Notes: a model not told the origin generated them from the letters alone. Shown: positions 44,366 to 54,260, counted from the first letter of the stretch. The stretch is 64,000 nucleotides of DNA from Sphingobacterium hotanense (GCF_008274825.1 NZ_CP030848.1:2542001-2606000), one strand, 5' to 3'. Made by a program: numbers and translations.

Positions 44366-47300
44366 CTAGAAGCTTTTTGATTTTAAGTTTTTATCGACTA
44401 ATATGCCATCAATCGCTTTCAGATTAAAAATAACATTGCGTTTTGCTTTCAATTTGATAACAAACAGTTCATTGCTTCCTTTGGCGGTCTCCTTATTGCC
44501 CACATTCACAAACGTTGGATATAATGCCTTCTGTCCGTTGGTATGAAGCCTGTCATTGGTTAAGTTATCCATTTGCTTCAAACCTAGGTTGTCAATTCCT
44601 AGATATTCGTAATCTTGAGCACTATATGGCAACGCGAAACTCAATGCATTGACAGCGTTTAAATCGACGCCTTCCACTTTGATGGTTACTACATCATCTG
44701 CAGCATAACGAGTTTTCGCCGTAGACAATTTAATAGTGCCTTTCAGATTCTCTTCTTTCTCCGGTTTTACTTTGCCGTCCAACTGAGTAGCTACTACCGA
44801 AATATCATAAGCGTCAATAAGTCCATTCTTGTTGACATCGCCATTGCTTACATAGCCTTCGAAGTCCGCATCGCCTTGGCGCAAGCCTGTATAGTTTATA
44901 TATGAGGTATAATCGTTACGATTGATCAAGCGGTCATTGTTGATATCTCCCGGGATGTAACTTTCGGTTCCCGGAACTTTGAAAACATAGAGTTCGCGCC
45001 CTGATCCGAAATCACCAACGGCTTCAGATACGGAAATTTTGATATAGCGCGCATTAGGTTGCTTATCAAACACGAACGTCTTCACCTCATCATTGTGAGC
45101 CCACGTGAAATCGCCTGCATCCTCCCAATGTGATTGATCGCTACTATATGCTACTTTACCTTTCAGCAATACGCCGTTTCCACGTCCGGAACGAGGTAGG
45201 TACTGAAACTTATCCAATTGATTGAAAGATTTTAAATCCATAACAATATCAAATGGAACAGCTTCTTTTCCCCATTGCGTATGCCACATATTGCCTTCAT
45301 CATAGTCGAATAACTTCTCTATCCCCTCACTTCCTTGATTAGGAACAGTTGTAGTCCCCACGATCCCTGGAATTGCATACAATAGCGGATTAGCCTTAGT
45401 TTTCGCCGCGAAGCTCGTCCAATCCGAAAAGCCGTCTTTATTTACCGCACGGATCTTGAACTGATAATCACGCTCTGCTTTTAATCCTTCAAACAGTAAA
45501 GTGGTATCTTGGATCAATCCATAATGTACGTCTTGAAAATCAATCTCGTAGTAATCAGCATTGGCAACAGCGTCCCATGTTGGACGTAAGGTATACGCTT
45601 TTGCGTTTGCATCCTTTACCTGCGCATTGCTAGGTGCAGATAAGGCACCGGTTTGCTTCAAATAACTGTTCTCGGTTTCATAGCGATAGCCTGTAATACC
45701 CAAGGCAAGCGCATTTTCAGTGATGTCTAAAGATTTTACCTTTACAATTAATTCCGGGTTTTTAATGATCTGAACCTTTGCGAACTCAGAACCTGGAGTA
45801 GCAAATTGATTAAGATTCGGACGAGCTTCATAATAATATCCGTAGTCTATGGATTCTAATTTCTCTCTACTATCAACTTCCTGCAACTTATATTTGCGGC
45901 CATTGATTTTCAGTACGACTTTCTTGGGCTTTTGGGTCAAGTTTACCCGAAACTCTGTCGCTTGGTTTTTCTGAAAGCCATCAAAATCACCTGTAGTTTT
46001 CTGGATTTCGAGTAGCACTTCTCCACTCTTGGCAATTCCAGATGTAATAATCGTTTCTACAGACTTGCCGCTGCGATAAGCCTCCGTTGTACCATCATCA
46101 TCATAGAGTTTAAACGTATTCCACGCATGCGGATAAAACTCAATAATACGAAGTCCAGGATCTATTTCTGAAACATTGTTATTCGCAGGAACAACAGGAA
46201 TAATGGCTCCTCGTTTAATGAAAACTGGCAGTTTCCAAAGTGGTGCTTTAAAATTGTTGATTACCTGATTTCCTGCGTATTCCTCGCCTGTAAAATAATC
46301 TACCCACTGTCCTTCAGGTAAATAAATATGATTACGGATATCGTTTCCTAGCGTGTCAGCTTTTGTGGCTTGGTAGATTGGTGCAACCAATATAGAGGGC
46401 CCGTATAGGTATTGATACTGCGTTGCGGTGCTTAACGTATAAGCGTTAGGATCGTCTAAGAACATCGCCCGTATCATTGGTTGTCCTGAAACCGCTTCCT
46501 TTGCGATACTATAAGTATAAGGCATCAACTGCGACTTCCACTTTAAATAGTGTCTGTTGATCGAAGTGATTGGCTCACCCAAGGCATGTGGATATTTTTC
46601 GTTACTACCCCAGCCATCCATATTCAATTGCATTGGCGAGAAAGTCTTCCATTGGAAATCGCGCGTATTGACAATCTTATTTTTGCCTCCGAAGATACCA
46701 TCAATATCAGAGCTGATATTAGGCTGTCCGGAGAGCCCTGACCCTATATATGTAGGAATATGGAACCGGATGTATTCCCATACACCACCTGTTTGGTCTC
46801 CTGACCAAATACCAGCATAACGCTGCGTCCCTGCCCAACCATCTAATGAGATGATGAAAGGACGTGCATCTTTTCCGTAATACGGCATAATATGTCCAAC
46901 ATCAGATACGCCATTAAGTCCGAAAGAATAGCCTGCCCCAACCCATGCTACATCAGTCTTGAGCACTCTCACTCCTGCATCGCGCACTTCCTTCACGATA
47001 TCACGCTGTAACAATGCGTCGATGCTGTCTTTAGGGTGTAAGTCAGATTGTGTCCACAGACCAATCTCTACTCCCTTTTCGCGTGCATAGTCGCCCAAGC
47101 TTTTTAGATTCGCAATATTGCCATACAGTGTTTTGGTCTGGCCATAGCCAGCGCCATAACCATCGTTGGGCAATAACCAACCTAATGGCATATCGTTATT
47201 CTTATATCTATCGATAACTGCTCTCGCTGAAAACTGGTAATTGTTCAACTCTCCATTCAACGATTCACGAATACCGGTTTTATCCTTTTGGCTTTCCTTA

Positions 47301-48217
47301 TAGCGCTTTCCGTCTTCAAATAGAATTCCATTTTCATCTTCTTTCCAGTAGTCCCGGTTGTAGGCATTAAGATGCCCTTGATAGAAACCAAACTTAGGTA
47401 AGAGTACAGGATTCCCTGTGAGTTGATAGAAGTCGTTAAGCAGGGATACTGCATCAGGATTCACCATAAAAAAGGCGTCGAAGTAATCCGAGTCATGGGA
47501 TAACATCACAGTACCCTTTTCTTTCGCTCCGAAATCGTAGCGACCTTTCTTAAAGGTATAGAACATCACCCCATATCCCTTATTGGACCAATAGAAAGGT
47601 GTAGGCGATGCCACACCGCCGTCGGTCCATGAGTTGGTATTCTCAATCAGAATTGCCTTTCCCTTATGCGTGAAGCGCCCATTCTGGACTCCCCCACCAA
47701 AGAAATACTCGTCGTCTTGCTCTTTCAGGTTGATACCACTCTTCTTATCTCCAAACTGTATAGCAGATAAACTTTGAAGGACCGTCTTTCCCGATTTCAA
47801 ATCAGTAATCTCGAATAGGCTGTTATCTTTAGATATATCAATACGGATTCTTTCCGTTTTGATCAGGATTCTATCATTAGCATCCTCAAATCTTAAGCCT
47901 TTGACGGCCTTTCTAGGATTATCGACAAGTATATTAGCCTCAGGCTTCGCTTGAGGATCTCGAATGATCCCTCCATTCGGATCGAAGAATACACGAAAGA
48001 TATTATCTCCATAGAAATCAAAGCTAATACGCTTTTGATTGGATAAAAGAAGATCTATTGTTGTAGCATTTATCTGCTCTGCAGATAAAATAGAAAGACT
48101 GTCCGTAGCACATACAACAGTTGGTACAGCGGATTGTATAGCTTTCGCTTCCGATGTCTGCGCGATACACAGCGATAATGCCAGCGCCCAGAACATCTTA
48201 TTGTTTTTGTAAGTCAT
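44366..48217 (-). CDS. modular GH31 glycoside hydrolase with FN3, F5/8C, dockerin-like and cohesin-like domains
   Basis: 1283 aa with a signal peptide (LALSLCIAQTSEAKA). After a mutarotase-like N-domain comes the GH31 barrel: likely nucleophile Asp422 in LKTDVAWVGAGYSFG and acid/base Asp474 in IWSGDQTGGVWEY. A DUF5110-type C-terminal barrel domain follows (WVDYFTGEEYAG region). Downstream modules are fibronectin III (about 860-945), a discoidin/F5/8C domain (about 947-1080), a dockerin-like Ca pair (DINNDRLINRNDY, DVNKNGLIDAYD; about 1083-1145) and a cohesin-like end. The TDVAWVG/SGDQTGG motifs and modules resemble GH31 alpha-N-acetylgalactosaminidases, so a glycan-degrading role is plausible (inference). 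Confidence 0.9.
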   Translation of the reverse strand: MTYKNNKMFWALALSLCIAQTSEAKAIQSAVPTVVCATDSLSILSAEQINATTIDLLLSNQKRISFDFYGDNIFRVFFDPNGGIIRDPQAKPEANILVDNPRKAVKGLRFEDANDRILIKTERIRIDISKDNSLFEITDLKSGKTVLQSLSAIQFGDKKSGINLKEQDDEYFFGGGVQNGRFTHKGKAILIENTNSWTDGGVASPTPFYWSNKGYGVMFYTFKKGRYDFGAKEKGTVMLSHDSDYFDAFFMVNPDAVSLLNDFYQLTGNPVLLPKFGFYQGHLNAYNRDYWKEDENGILFEDGKRYKESQKDKTGIRESLNGELNNYQFSARAVIDRYKNNDMPLGWLLPNDGYGAGYGQTKTLYGNIANLKSLGDYAREKGVEIGLWTQSDLHPKDSIDALLQRDIVKEVRDAGVRVLKTDVAWVGAGYSFGLNGVSDVGHIMPYYGKDARPFIISLDGWAGTQRYAGIWSGDQTGGVWEYIRFHIPTYIGSGLSGQPNISSDIDGIFGGKNKIVNTRDFQWKTFSPMQLNMDGWGSNEKYPHALGEPITSINRHYLKWKSQLMPYTYSIAKEAVSGQPMIRAMFLDDPNAYTLSTATQYQYLYGPSILVAPIYQATKADTLGNDIRNHIYLPEGQWVDYFTGEEYAGNQVINNFKAPLWKLPVFIKRGAIIPVVPANNNVSEIDPGLRIIEFYPHAWNTFKLYDDDGTTEAYRSGKSVETIITSGIAKSGEVLLEIQKTTGDFDGFQKNQATEFRVNLTQKPKKVVLKINGRKYKLQEVDSREKLESIDYGYYYEARPNLNQFATPGSEFAKVQIIKNPELIVKVKSLDITENALALGITGYRYETENSYLKQTGALSAPSNAQVKDANAKAYTLRPTWDAVANADYYEIDFQDVHYGLIQDTTLLFEGLKAERDYQFKIRAVNKDGFSDWTSFAAKTKANPLLYAIPGIVGTTTVPNQGSEGIEKLFDYDEGNMWHTQWGKEAVPFDIVMDLKSFNQLDKFQYLPRSGRGNGVLLKGKVAYSSDQSHWEDAGDFTWAHNDEVKTFVFDKQPNARYIKISVSEAVGDFGSGRELYVFKVPGTESYIPGDINNDRLINRNDYTSYINYTGLRQGDADFEGYVSNGDVNKNGLIDAYDISVVATQLDGKVKPEKEENLKGTIKLSTAKTRYAADDVVTIKVEGVDLNAVNALSFALPYSAQDYEYLGIDNLGLKQMDNLTNDRLHTNGQKALYPTFVNVGNKETAKGSNELFVIKLKAKRNVIFNLKAIDGILVDKNLKSKSF

Positions 48218-48416
48218 ATTTTTACGATACTTTACTTTTATGCAACTGTTATATCGTAAGTTTTAAAAAGGTGCCTAAAGGTAGAAAAATCTATTGTTCT
48301 CACCTATAATATGATAAAAATAATACAGTAAAGAAAACTTCCACGTTTCCCTTGAAACAAAAGGGCGGGGATAAAATTTCCTGATGTCGTTTGAAAAATG
48401 ACACTTTCGGTAAAAA

Positions 48417-48424
48417 TATGTTTG
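48417..48424 (+). promoter_or_regulatory. -7 promoter box for the TIR-RyR operon
   Basis: TATGTTTG is an exact TAnnTTTG match, 58 bp before the ATG at 48483. A TTTG at 48390-48393 may be the -33 element. Confidence 0.5.
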
Positions 48425-48482
48425 GTTTTTGCACTATTAGCTATCGAAAAGAGACCGACAATAAACTAATAGATAACCTATT

Positions 48483-51400
48483 ATGGAGCAAGGATCGAAA
48501 GACACGTCAAAACGATATAAAGCGTTTATTAGCTATAGCCATGGAAACAACCAGGGAGAAGGGAGAAAGTGGGCAGATTGGTTGCACCATGCTTTAGAGA
48601 CTTACGAGATACCCGAAGATCTTATTGGGAAGAAGAATGAACAGGGACAGGAAATTCCCCGGCAAATCTACCCGGTCTTTCAAGATGAAAAGGAGTTATC
48701 GGCAAGCTCAAACCTCAATAGCTCCTTAACCGAAGCGCTCGATCGCTCTGAATTTTTAATCTACTTAAGCTCGCCACGATCTGCAAAGTCAAACTATGTT
48801 CGGGACGAGATACGCTATTTTAAAAAGACCGGCAAGTCGAAGCAGATAATTGCGTTAATATTGTCAGGAGAACCTGAATATAGCGGCAAGGAAACTGAAA
48901 ACCAATGTTTCCCAGACGAGCTTCGATATAACGTTGATGCAGATGGCACCGTTCAGAAAGATCAACCCGAAGAAGTCCTCGCTGCTGATGTCAGGATTCC
49001 TCATACGGACAAAGAAGGCTATACTTCCGCTGAAGCCTATCGGCATCAGCTGCAGCTAGAAGGCAAGTCTAACCATGAAATTAAGATGGCGGTGGATGAG
49101 TATAAGAAACGTCTTGATCTTGCCCTCTTGAAAATTATTGCTGGTATTCTCGGCGTTCCGCTCGGCGAGCTGACCAAACGCGACCAAGCCTATCAACTGG
49201 AGAAAATCAAGAAGAAGAATAGAAATATACAGCGTATTGCTATCGCAATCGCTGCTTTAGGCATCATTGCCATTATCGCAGGTATCGTAGCATGGAATCA
49301 GAAGAATGCGGCACTTCGCAATCTTGCTCGTTCGCTCTATGCTTCCGGCATCAACAAATTAACGGAAAGTGAATACGGGGATGGCGCTGCGTATATCGCA
49401 GAAGCAACACGCCGGGGCGACGAAAGTGCGAAGCTATTTGCACACTCTATGCTCGCTATACAAGATGATCTCACTGTCATGCAAAACAGTATGGCCGGAA
49501 ATGCCAGTTATTCACCAGATGCCCAATGGATAGCAACATATGCCAACGTAGGCGCAAATAATAGCGTGCTGCAGGTCTGGAATGCTATCGACAGAAAACT
49601 GGTCAAACAGCGTGCGGACATTAGCAGCCGCCAAGCCTCGAGACCGCAGTTCGACAATAAAAACAGAATCTATACGGCAATTGATGAATATAAAATCATC
49701 AGATACCATATCGCTGATGACAAGATAGAGGTGCTAAGACCCAATCCGGACAGCGTCTTCTTGACCATTCGCGCTGTAGCACCCTCTGGGAAATACCTTG
49801 TATTTCAGCAGTCGAATCAACTCGTCTTATTTGATATCGACAAAAAGCAGGAAAAACCACTGTTGAGCTTCTCATCTATTACGCCTAATGCAGCATATTT
49901 CGATCAGGTTGACCAGACTTTGGTCGTTACGATGCTAAAAGATGATGCGACTGAACTACGCGTCTTCGACCTGCATCGCGCAGAGCCTAAGCCTGTGTTT
50001 ACCAAAATTTTGAACTCAAGTATTAAGCGTCCGATGTTCAGTGCGTCTGGAAAGCAGATTGCATTCACAAATCAGCAAGGACTTCATTATGTCGACTATC
50101 AACAAAAGAAACAGTTTCAAATTAAACCTCCCGGTCTTCCCTATTCTTTCGCGGGCATCAACAAGAATGGGACAATCAGTGCCGGTAATGATGATATTCT
50201 GGATCTGTTCAACGATAATGGCGAGCGAATCAAATATACCAAGCTTTCGAAAAATCTATTCTTCAGTACAGATTTAACAAAGATATTAGCGCAAGACCCT
50301 ATGGATATGGATTACCATTCGCCAGATTGGACACAGGAAATCGTAAATGCTAATCCGCTAAGCTTCATTAAAAATGTGAAAAACACACCCCTAAAACTAG
50401 CCCAATATTATGCGGATGACAATTTCTTAGCGGGCATTCCCGGTAAAAATGTAAACGATCTGTACGTATTGAATAGAAACAGGAACTCGATTGATTTATT
50501 AAACACACAGACCGGCGAGATTACAAAAGGATACTTCTCCATCAAGGAACAGATTAGCTTTATCCACTTTCTTCCAGTTTCCAATATCTTTATTGCTAAA
50601 GACAAAAATGGTTTAACGCATTCCTTTGATGCCAATACAGGAAAGGAAATAGGGAAAGCCTTCGACAGTCAGGTCAAGACCTATGTTTTCAATGCCGAAC
50701 AAACGCAGGTCTTAGCTCGTACAGGAAACAATGGTTTTGGGATTTGGGATTTAAGAACCGGCAAAAAGCTCATCAGTTACGAAACTGAAGGTGTACTGGG
50801 CGGATTCACCGCCAGTCCTGACCTGAAAACTATCATAGTTGTTGATAAGAATTCCTGGAAGATTATCGATGTGCAGACCAAGAGCGTCTTAAAAGAAGAA
50901 AAGGGTACTTTGAATAGCGGGACCTTCAATAAACAAGGAACAGCATTAGTTGTCGTGCGAAACGACGGCAAAGCAAGTGTGATGAATACCAAAGACTACA
51001 AGACGATCTTCGAAATTCCAACCATCGAGTTCCCTTTTTTGGTCTTCAACAACAAAGGCAATGTCCTAGCGATCTCAGAAGATGCAAACCATATGCGTCT
51101 GTGGAATTTGGACACGAAAAAGTCGTTCGGGCAGAATATCATCATCAGCAAATACTCTAAGTTTTTTCAATTCTCCGAAGATGATTCCAAGATCTTCGTT
51201 CAGGACGATGCCGAAGGCTTTGGCTATGTTGCCAAACTTGTGGATGCAAGGAATGGCAATGTATTAACTATGCCGTTCATCAACAAGAAATTCGACTATA
51301 TCCATATCCTTCCAGGCGAGAAAAAGATACTCACCGTTGAAGGCTTGATGGAAGGCAAAGCGATAAGCGTATGGGAGATTCCAGGGAATGTGGAAACTTC

Positions 51401-51815
51401 GAAAGATCAACTTGCTGAAGATCTGGAAAAGTTCTATGGAAAAAAATACGACGAAGAAACGGGCGCCATATTAGCGTTCAATGATAATAAAAAAACCTAC
51501 AATACCTGGTATTTTCAGGATCCGGATGTCAGAACACTCTCTCCAAACTCAAAAGAAGGAATCGTCGAAATCATCAAAAAGCACTACCCGATCAAAACCG
51601 ATGCTGATGTACAGTTCCTTGGGGTAAACTATGCACAGCATCCCCTATCTCGCGCCATCCTTGCAGACTACTTCGGTGCAAAGCCCGAAACCAAATACAT
51701 AGGGCAACGAATGTATGAATTGACAACAATTCAGCTTCCGAAGATTAGGAATGAGAATTTGAAAAAAGAGGTACAACAAATCTTACAGACAGCAGCACAA
51801 AAACTTAAACAATAA
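48483..51815 (+). CDS. TIR domain membrane protein with WD40-like propeller
   Basis: 1110 aa without signal peptide. Residues 10-130 are a TIR domain of the bacterial TIR_2 type: YKAFISYSH, PVFQDEKELSASSNLNSSL, and SNYVRDEIRYF, where Glu109 is at the position of the NADase glutamate. A charged linker (about 200-250) leads to one membrane segment (252-271, IAIAIAALGIIAIIAGIVAW). Residues about 276-320 form a helical neck (LARSLYASGINKL). Residues about 320-950 are WD40-like beta-propeller repeats, and about 1000-1110 are helical. A gene with Rossmann and RyR domains follows after 5 bp. Likely an NAD-using signalling or defence enzyme (inference). Confidence 0.88.
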   Translation: MEQGSKDTSKRYKAFISYSHGNNQGEGRKWADWLHHALETYEIPEDLIGKKNEQGQEIPRQIYPVFQDEKELSASSNLNSSLTEALDRSEFLIYLSSPRSAKSNYVRDEIRYFKKTGKSKQIIALILSGEPEYSGKETENQCFPDELRYNVDADGTVQKDQPEEVLAADVRIPHTDKEGYTSAEAYRHQLQLEGKSNHEIKMAVDEYKKRLDLALLKIIAGILGVPLGELTKRDQAYQLEKIKKKNRNIQRIAIAIAALGIIAIIAGIVAWNQKNAALRNLARSLYASGINKLTESEYGDGAAYIAEATRRGDESAKLFAHSMLAIQDDLTVMQNSMAGNASYSPDAQWIATYANVGANNSVLQVWNAIDRKLVKQRADISSRQASRPQFDNKNRIYTAIDEYKIIRYHIADDKIEVLRPNPDSVFLTIRAVAPSGKYLVFQQSNQLVLFDIDKKQEKPLLSFSSITPNAAYFDQVDQTLVVTMLKDDATELRVFDLHRAEPKPVFTKILNSSIKRPMFSASGKQIAFTNQQGLHYVDYQQKKQFQIKPPGLPYSFAGINKNGTISAGNDDILDLFNDNGERIKYTKLSKNLFFSTDLTKILAQDPMDMDYHSPDWTQEIVNANPLSFIKNVKNTPLKLAQYYADDNFLAGIPGKNVNDLYVLNRNRNSIDLLNTQTGEITKGYFSIKEQISFIHFLPVSNIFIAKDKNGLTHSFDANTGKEIGKAFDSQVKTYVFNAEQTQVLARTGNNGFGIWDLRTGKKLISYETEGVLGGFTASPDLKTIIVVDKNSWKIIDVQTKSVLKEEKGTLNSGTFNKQGTALVVVRNDGKASVMNTKDYKTIFEIPTIEFPFLVFNNKGNVLAISEDANHMRLWNLDTKKSFGQNIIISKYSKFFQFSEDDSKIFVQDDAEGFGYVAKLVDARNGNVLTMPFINKKFDYIHILPGEKKILTVEGLMEGKAISVWEIPGNVETSKDQLAEDLEKFYGKKYDEETGAILAFNDNKKTYNTWYFQDPDVRTLSPNSKEGIVEIIKKHYPIKTDADVQFLGVNYAQHPLSRAILADYFGAKPETKYIGQRMYELTTIQLPKIRNENLKKEVQQILQTAAQKLKQ

Positions 51816-51820
51816 CAAGC

Positions 51821-53494
51821 ATGAAGCTCAATAGAAGGCAAAAAGGCATATTTGGAATCATATTTATCGTCGCACTGATCGTACTCTCCTGGATAGGGCT
51901 ATCCAAACTCTATCCCGAAAGCAATACGCTCAGATATTTACCCGATCGCATCTACCGAATCATCAAAATTGTGTTCGGGAGTGATCCGTCTGCAACCTCA
52001 CTGGAAGATGCAAGTATCCCTTGGGAACTCATTGTGGCAAAGATATTCACGATTTTCATTCTACTATTTGGAGCCTTTAAGATTATACAAAAGATTTTTA
52101 GTGAGCAATACACGCTCCTGATGGCTTCTTTCAAACAAAATCACCTCATCAGCATAGGTGTTTCAAAAAAAGGACGTCAGCTTCTCCAAGGCCTTAAAGA
52201 GGACAAGAATCAGCAAGGAATTGTGATTGAGAAAGAAACGGAACATGCCAACATATCTGCGGTTAAAAAACAGGGACATAAAGTAATCATTGGAAATGCG
52301 GAGGATGAAAATACATTACTGGAAGCCGGTATCAAAAGAGCCTCAGACCTAATCGTATTTCTTGAAAACGAGCAGACAGTAATTGAGATTGTAGAATCAG
52401 TGCAGCAAATCTACAAGAAATCCAATTGTGATAATGCGCTTCGCTGTTATGTGCACCTAAGAAATCCTCGACTGATCGACTTAGTGAAAAATGCAGATCT
52501 CCAATTCGCTAATAACAGCGTAGACCTACATTTCTTTAATGTCCATAAGATGGTTGCTCGGCAATTCTTTACCAAGCTCGTCAACGATCTGGAAGCCGGA
52601 CAATCTCAAGATCTGGAGAAAATAGTATTCATTGGATTTGGAGATTTTGCTAAAGCTATCCTTTTGCAGGCACTTCGTATTATGCACCTGCACCCGAATA
52701 AAGAACCAAAGATCGCTATTTATACCGAGGGGGCTAATAAGGCACAAATCCAATTTCAGGAAAGATATCCTATGGCTCATAAAATTGGTGAGATCAGTTT
52801 TCACGAATTTGAAGGGTCTTTTACGCCGATTTTGCATGAGCAAAACTTAGGCGAATTAAATAAAAAAGCAATTGTCATCAATGCCTTCGATGACGATGAA
52901 ATAAACCTAAACAACGCATTAGAACTTCTCCAAAAAAGTAGACCATCCGAATTTGCGATTTATACGCTCAATGCAGAAGGCAAAGGATTAAGAGCATTGA
53001 TGGAAGGCAGCAAGGAAAACAAAAGGATTCACTTCTTTGGAGGGATCGAAGAAACCTGCAGCATTGAGTTTATCACCGGTGAAAAACAAGACAAAATAGC
53101 GCAGGCAATCCACGATGATTATCAAAAACTAACCTCCGGGGAAGCCACAGAAAGCAGCCGATATACCTCCGACTGGCACACACTTAGCGAAGATGCGAAG
53201 GATGCAAATAGAACGCAGGCAGATCATATTCCTTTCAAACTTTTACTGACCGGAAAACCCTTGGAAACAACGAACCCTAAGGATTTCCAATTCACGTCTG
53301 AAGAAATTGAATACCTAGCAATAATTGAACACAAAAGGTGGATGGCGCATCGATATCTACATGGATGGGATTTTGGAACAACCAGAAATGATGATCTTAA
53401 ACTGCATCCTTCCTTAGTACCATGGGAGCAGATATCAGAAGCAGAGAAACAGAAAGATAGGGATACAATTTTAAGAATCCATAAACTTATTTAA
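51821..53494 (+). CDS. two-TM protein with twin RCK/TrkA-N-like domains and C-terminal RyR domain
   Basis: 557 aa. Two hydrophobic segments (11-30 and 69-90) flank a 40-residue loop, a two-TM layout like a potassium channel, but no TxGYG selectivity filter is present. Residues about 108-235 look like a TrkA-N/RCK Rossmann fold (HLISIGVSKKGRQLLQGL, VIIGNAEDENTLLEAGI). Residues 266-410 form a second Rossmann-like unit (IVFIGFGDFAKAILLQAL). Residues about 495-550 match the RyR domain: EYLAIIEHKRWMAHRYLHGW, then LHPSLVPWEQISEAEKQKDR. The gene starts 5 bp after the TIR gene and is surely co-transcribed. It probably senses a nucleotide ligand at the membrane (inference). Confidence 0.88.
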   Translation: MKLNRRQKGIFGIIFIVALIVLSWIGLSKLYPESNTLRYLPDRIYRIIKIVFGSDPSATSLEDASIPWELIVAKIFTIFILLFGAFKIIQKIFSEQYTLLMASFKQNHLISIGVSKKGRQLLQGLKEDKNQQGIVIEKETEHANISAVKKQGHKVIIGNAEDENTLLEAGIKRASDLIVFLENEQTVIEIVESVQQIYKKSNCDNALRCYVHLRNPRLIDLVKNADLQFANNSVDLHFFNVHKMVARQFFTKLVNDLEAGQSQDLEKIVFIGFGDFAKAILLQALRIMHLHPNKEPKIAIYTEGANKAQIQFQERYPMAHKIGEISFHEFEGSFTPILHEQNLGELNKKAIVINAFDDDEINLNNALELLQKSRPSEFAIYTLNAEGKGLRALMEGSKENKRIHFFGGIEETCSIEFITGEKQDKIAQAIHDDYQKLTSGEATESSRYTSDWHTLSEDAKDANRTQADHIPFKLLLTGKPLETTNPKDFQFTSEEIEYLAIIEHKRWMAHRYLHGWDFGTTRNDDLKLHPSLVPWEQISEAEKQKDRDTILRIHKLI

Positions 53495-53537
53495 GAGATT
53501 TTATAAGATTCATTAGAGAGGGAGTGTGCTATATCAA

Positions 53538-54041
53538 CTACAACTTCCTCTTCACCCTTCTCTTCAGAACCTGATGCAATTGAGATTGCTCAATTAAACC
53601 ATTATAGGGATTGGTTAAAACTAATCTTTTCTTAAGTTCTTTTGGTAAATCATTTAGCGACTTATCATCATCAATTATAACAACATTTTGTTCCGAAACC
53701 TTATTTGCTGCTATCCATCCGAAGATCTCGGCCTTCCTGCTAATTCTATCAGATTTCCCAACAGAATCTTGCGCGTTTGGACCACGTCTCACGAAATCTA
53801 AAATACTTAAAAACTTAAATTTTAATCCACGTCGACCAAAAATCTCTTTCCATTCTGCAATACTATATCTATAGCGATGGGAACTAGAAAGCACTATTTG
53901 ATCTTTTGTAAAATATATGGTCGATTGAAGAATTTTAACAGCAACATCGTTGAACTTATAAAATCCGTCGGCATCAAGCTCTACAGGTCTATGCGGATTT
54001 GCATGTACCATCACACCGTCAATATCTAAAAATACAATCAT
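53538..54041 (-). CDS. HAD family protein, SAK-type phosphatase-like
   Basis: The 167-aa protein has HAD motif I (MIVFLDIDGVMV), motif II (IVLSSSHRYR) and motif IV (VVIIDDDKSLNDL). The short form and the VLSSSHR segment resemble the HAD domain found in Swiss Army Knife RNA-repair proteins, although here it stands alone. It converges with the TIR-RyR operon, 43 bp away. It could be an accessory of the same island or an unrelated neighbour. Confidence 0.82.
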   Translation of the reverse strand: MIVFLDIDGVMVHANPHRPVELDADGFYKFNDVAVKILQSTIYFTKDQIVLSSSHRYRYSIAEWKEIFGRRGLKFKFLSILDFVRRGPNAQDSVGKSDRISRKAEIFGWIAANKVSEQNVVIIDDDKSLNDLPKELKKRLVLTNPYNGLIEQSQLHQVLKRRVKRKL

Positions 54042-54245
54042 AAAACATTTCGTTTATATCGTTCAAGCCAACTACCATTATTTATAAAATTGTTAAAATT
54101 CTCTCGATTTAAGTTCCGATTTAATCCTATCCTATTATCAAATAGGAATTTAAGCTTACCTAATCGTAAAACATCATTTATTGTATGAATTAACTATTAA
54201 CATTTTGTGACGGACAAAGGCTCAGCGAATGTTCCCGAACATCCC

Positions 54246-54253
54246 TATCTTTG
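54246..54253 (+). promoter_or_regulatory. -7 promoter box for thiD
   Basis: TATCTTTG is an exact TAnnTTTG match, 7 bp before the ATG at 54261; the mRNA should be nearly leaderless. No TPP riboswitch is present upstream. Confidence 0.65.
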
Positions 54254-54260
54254 TGCGTAA

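Noticed and set aside
48391-48597. Open frame overlapping the start of the TIR gene
   Set aside because: It is in another frame, overlaps the promoter box and the TIR coding start, and has no family features.
51821-53494. Annotation as a potassium channel or TrkA uptake protein
   Set aside because: There is no selectivity filter between the two membrane helices, and the C-terminal RyR domain and partner TIR gene point to a signalling role.
54100-54260. TPP riboswitch before thiD
   Set aside because: No CTGAGA-type thi-box elements are present, and the promoter box is only 7 bp from the start codon.
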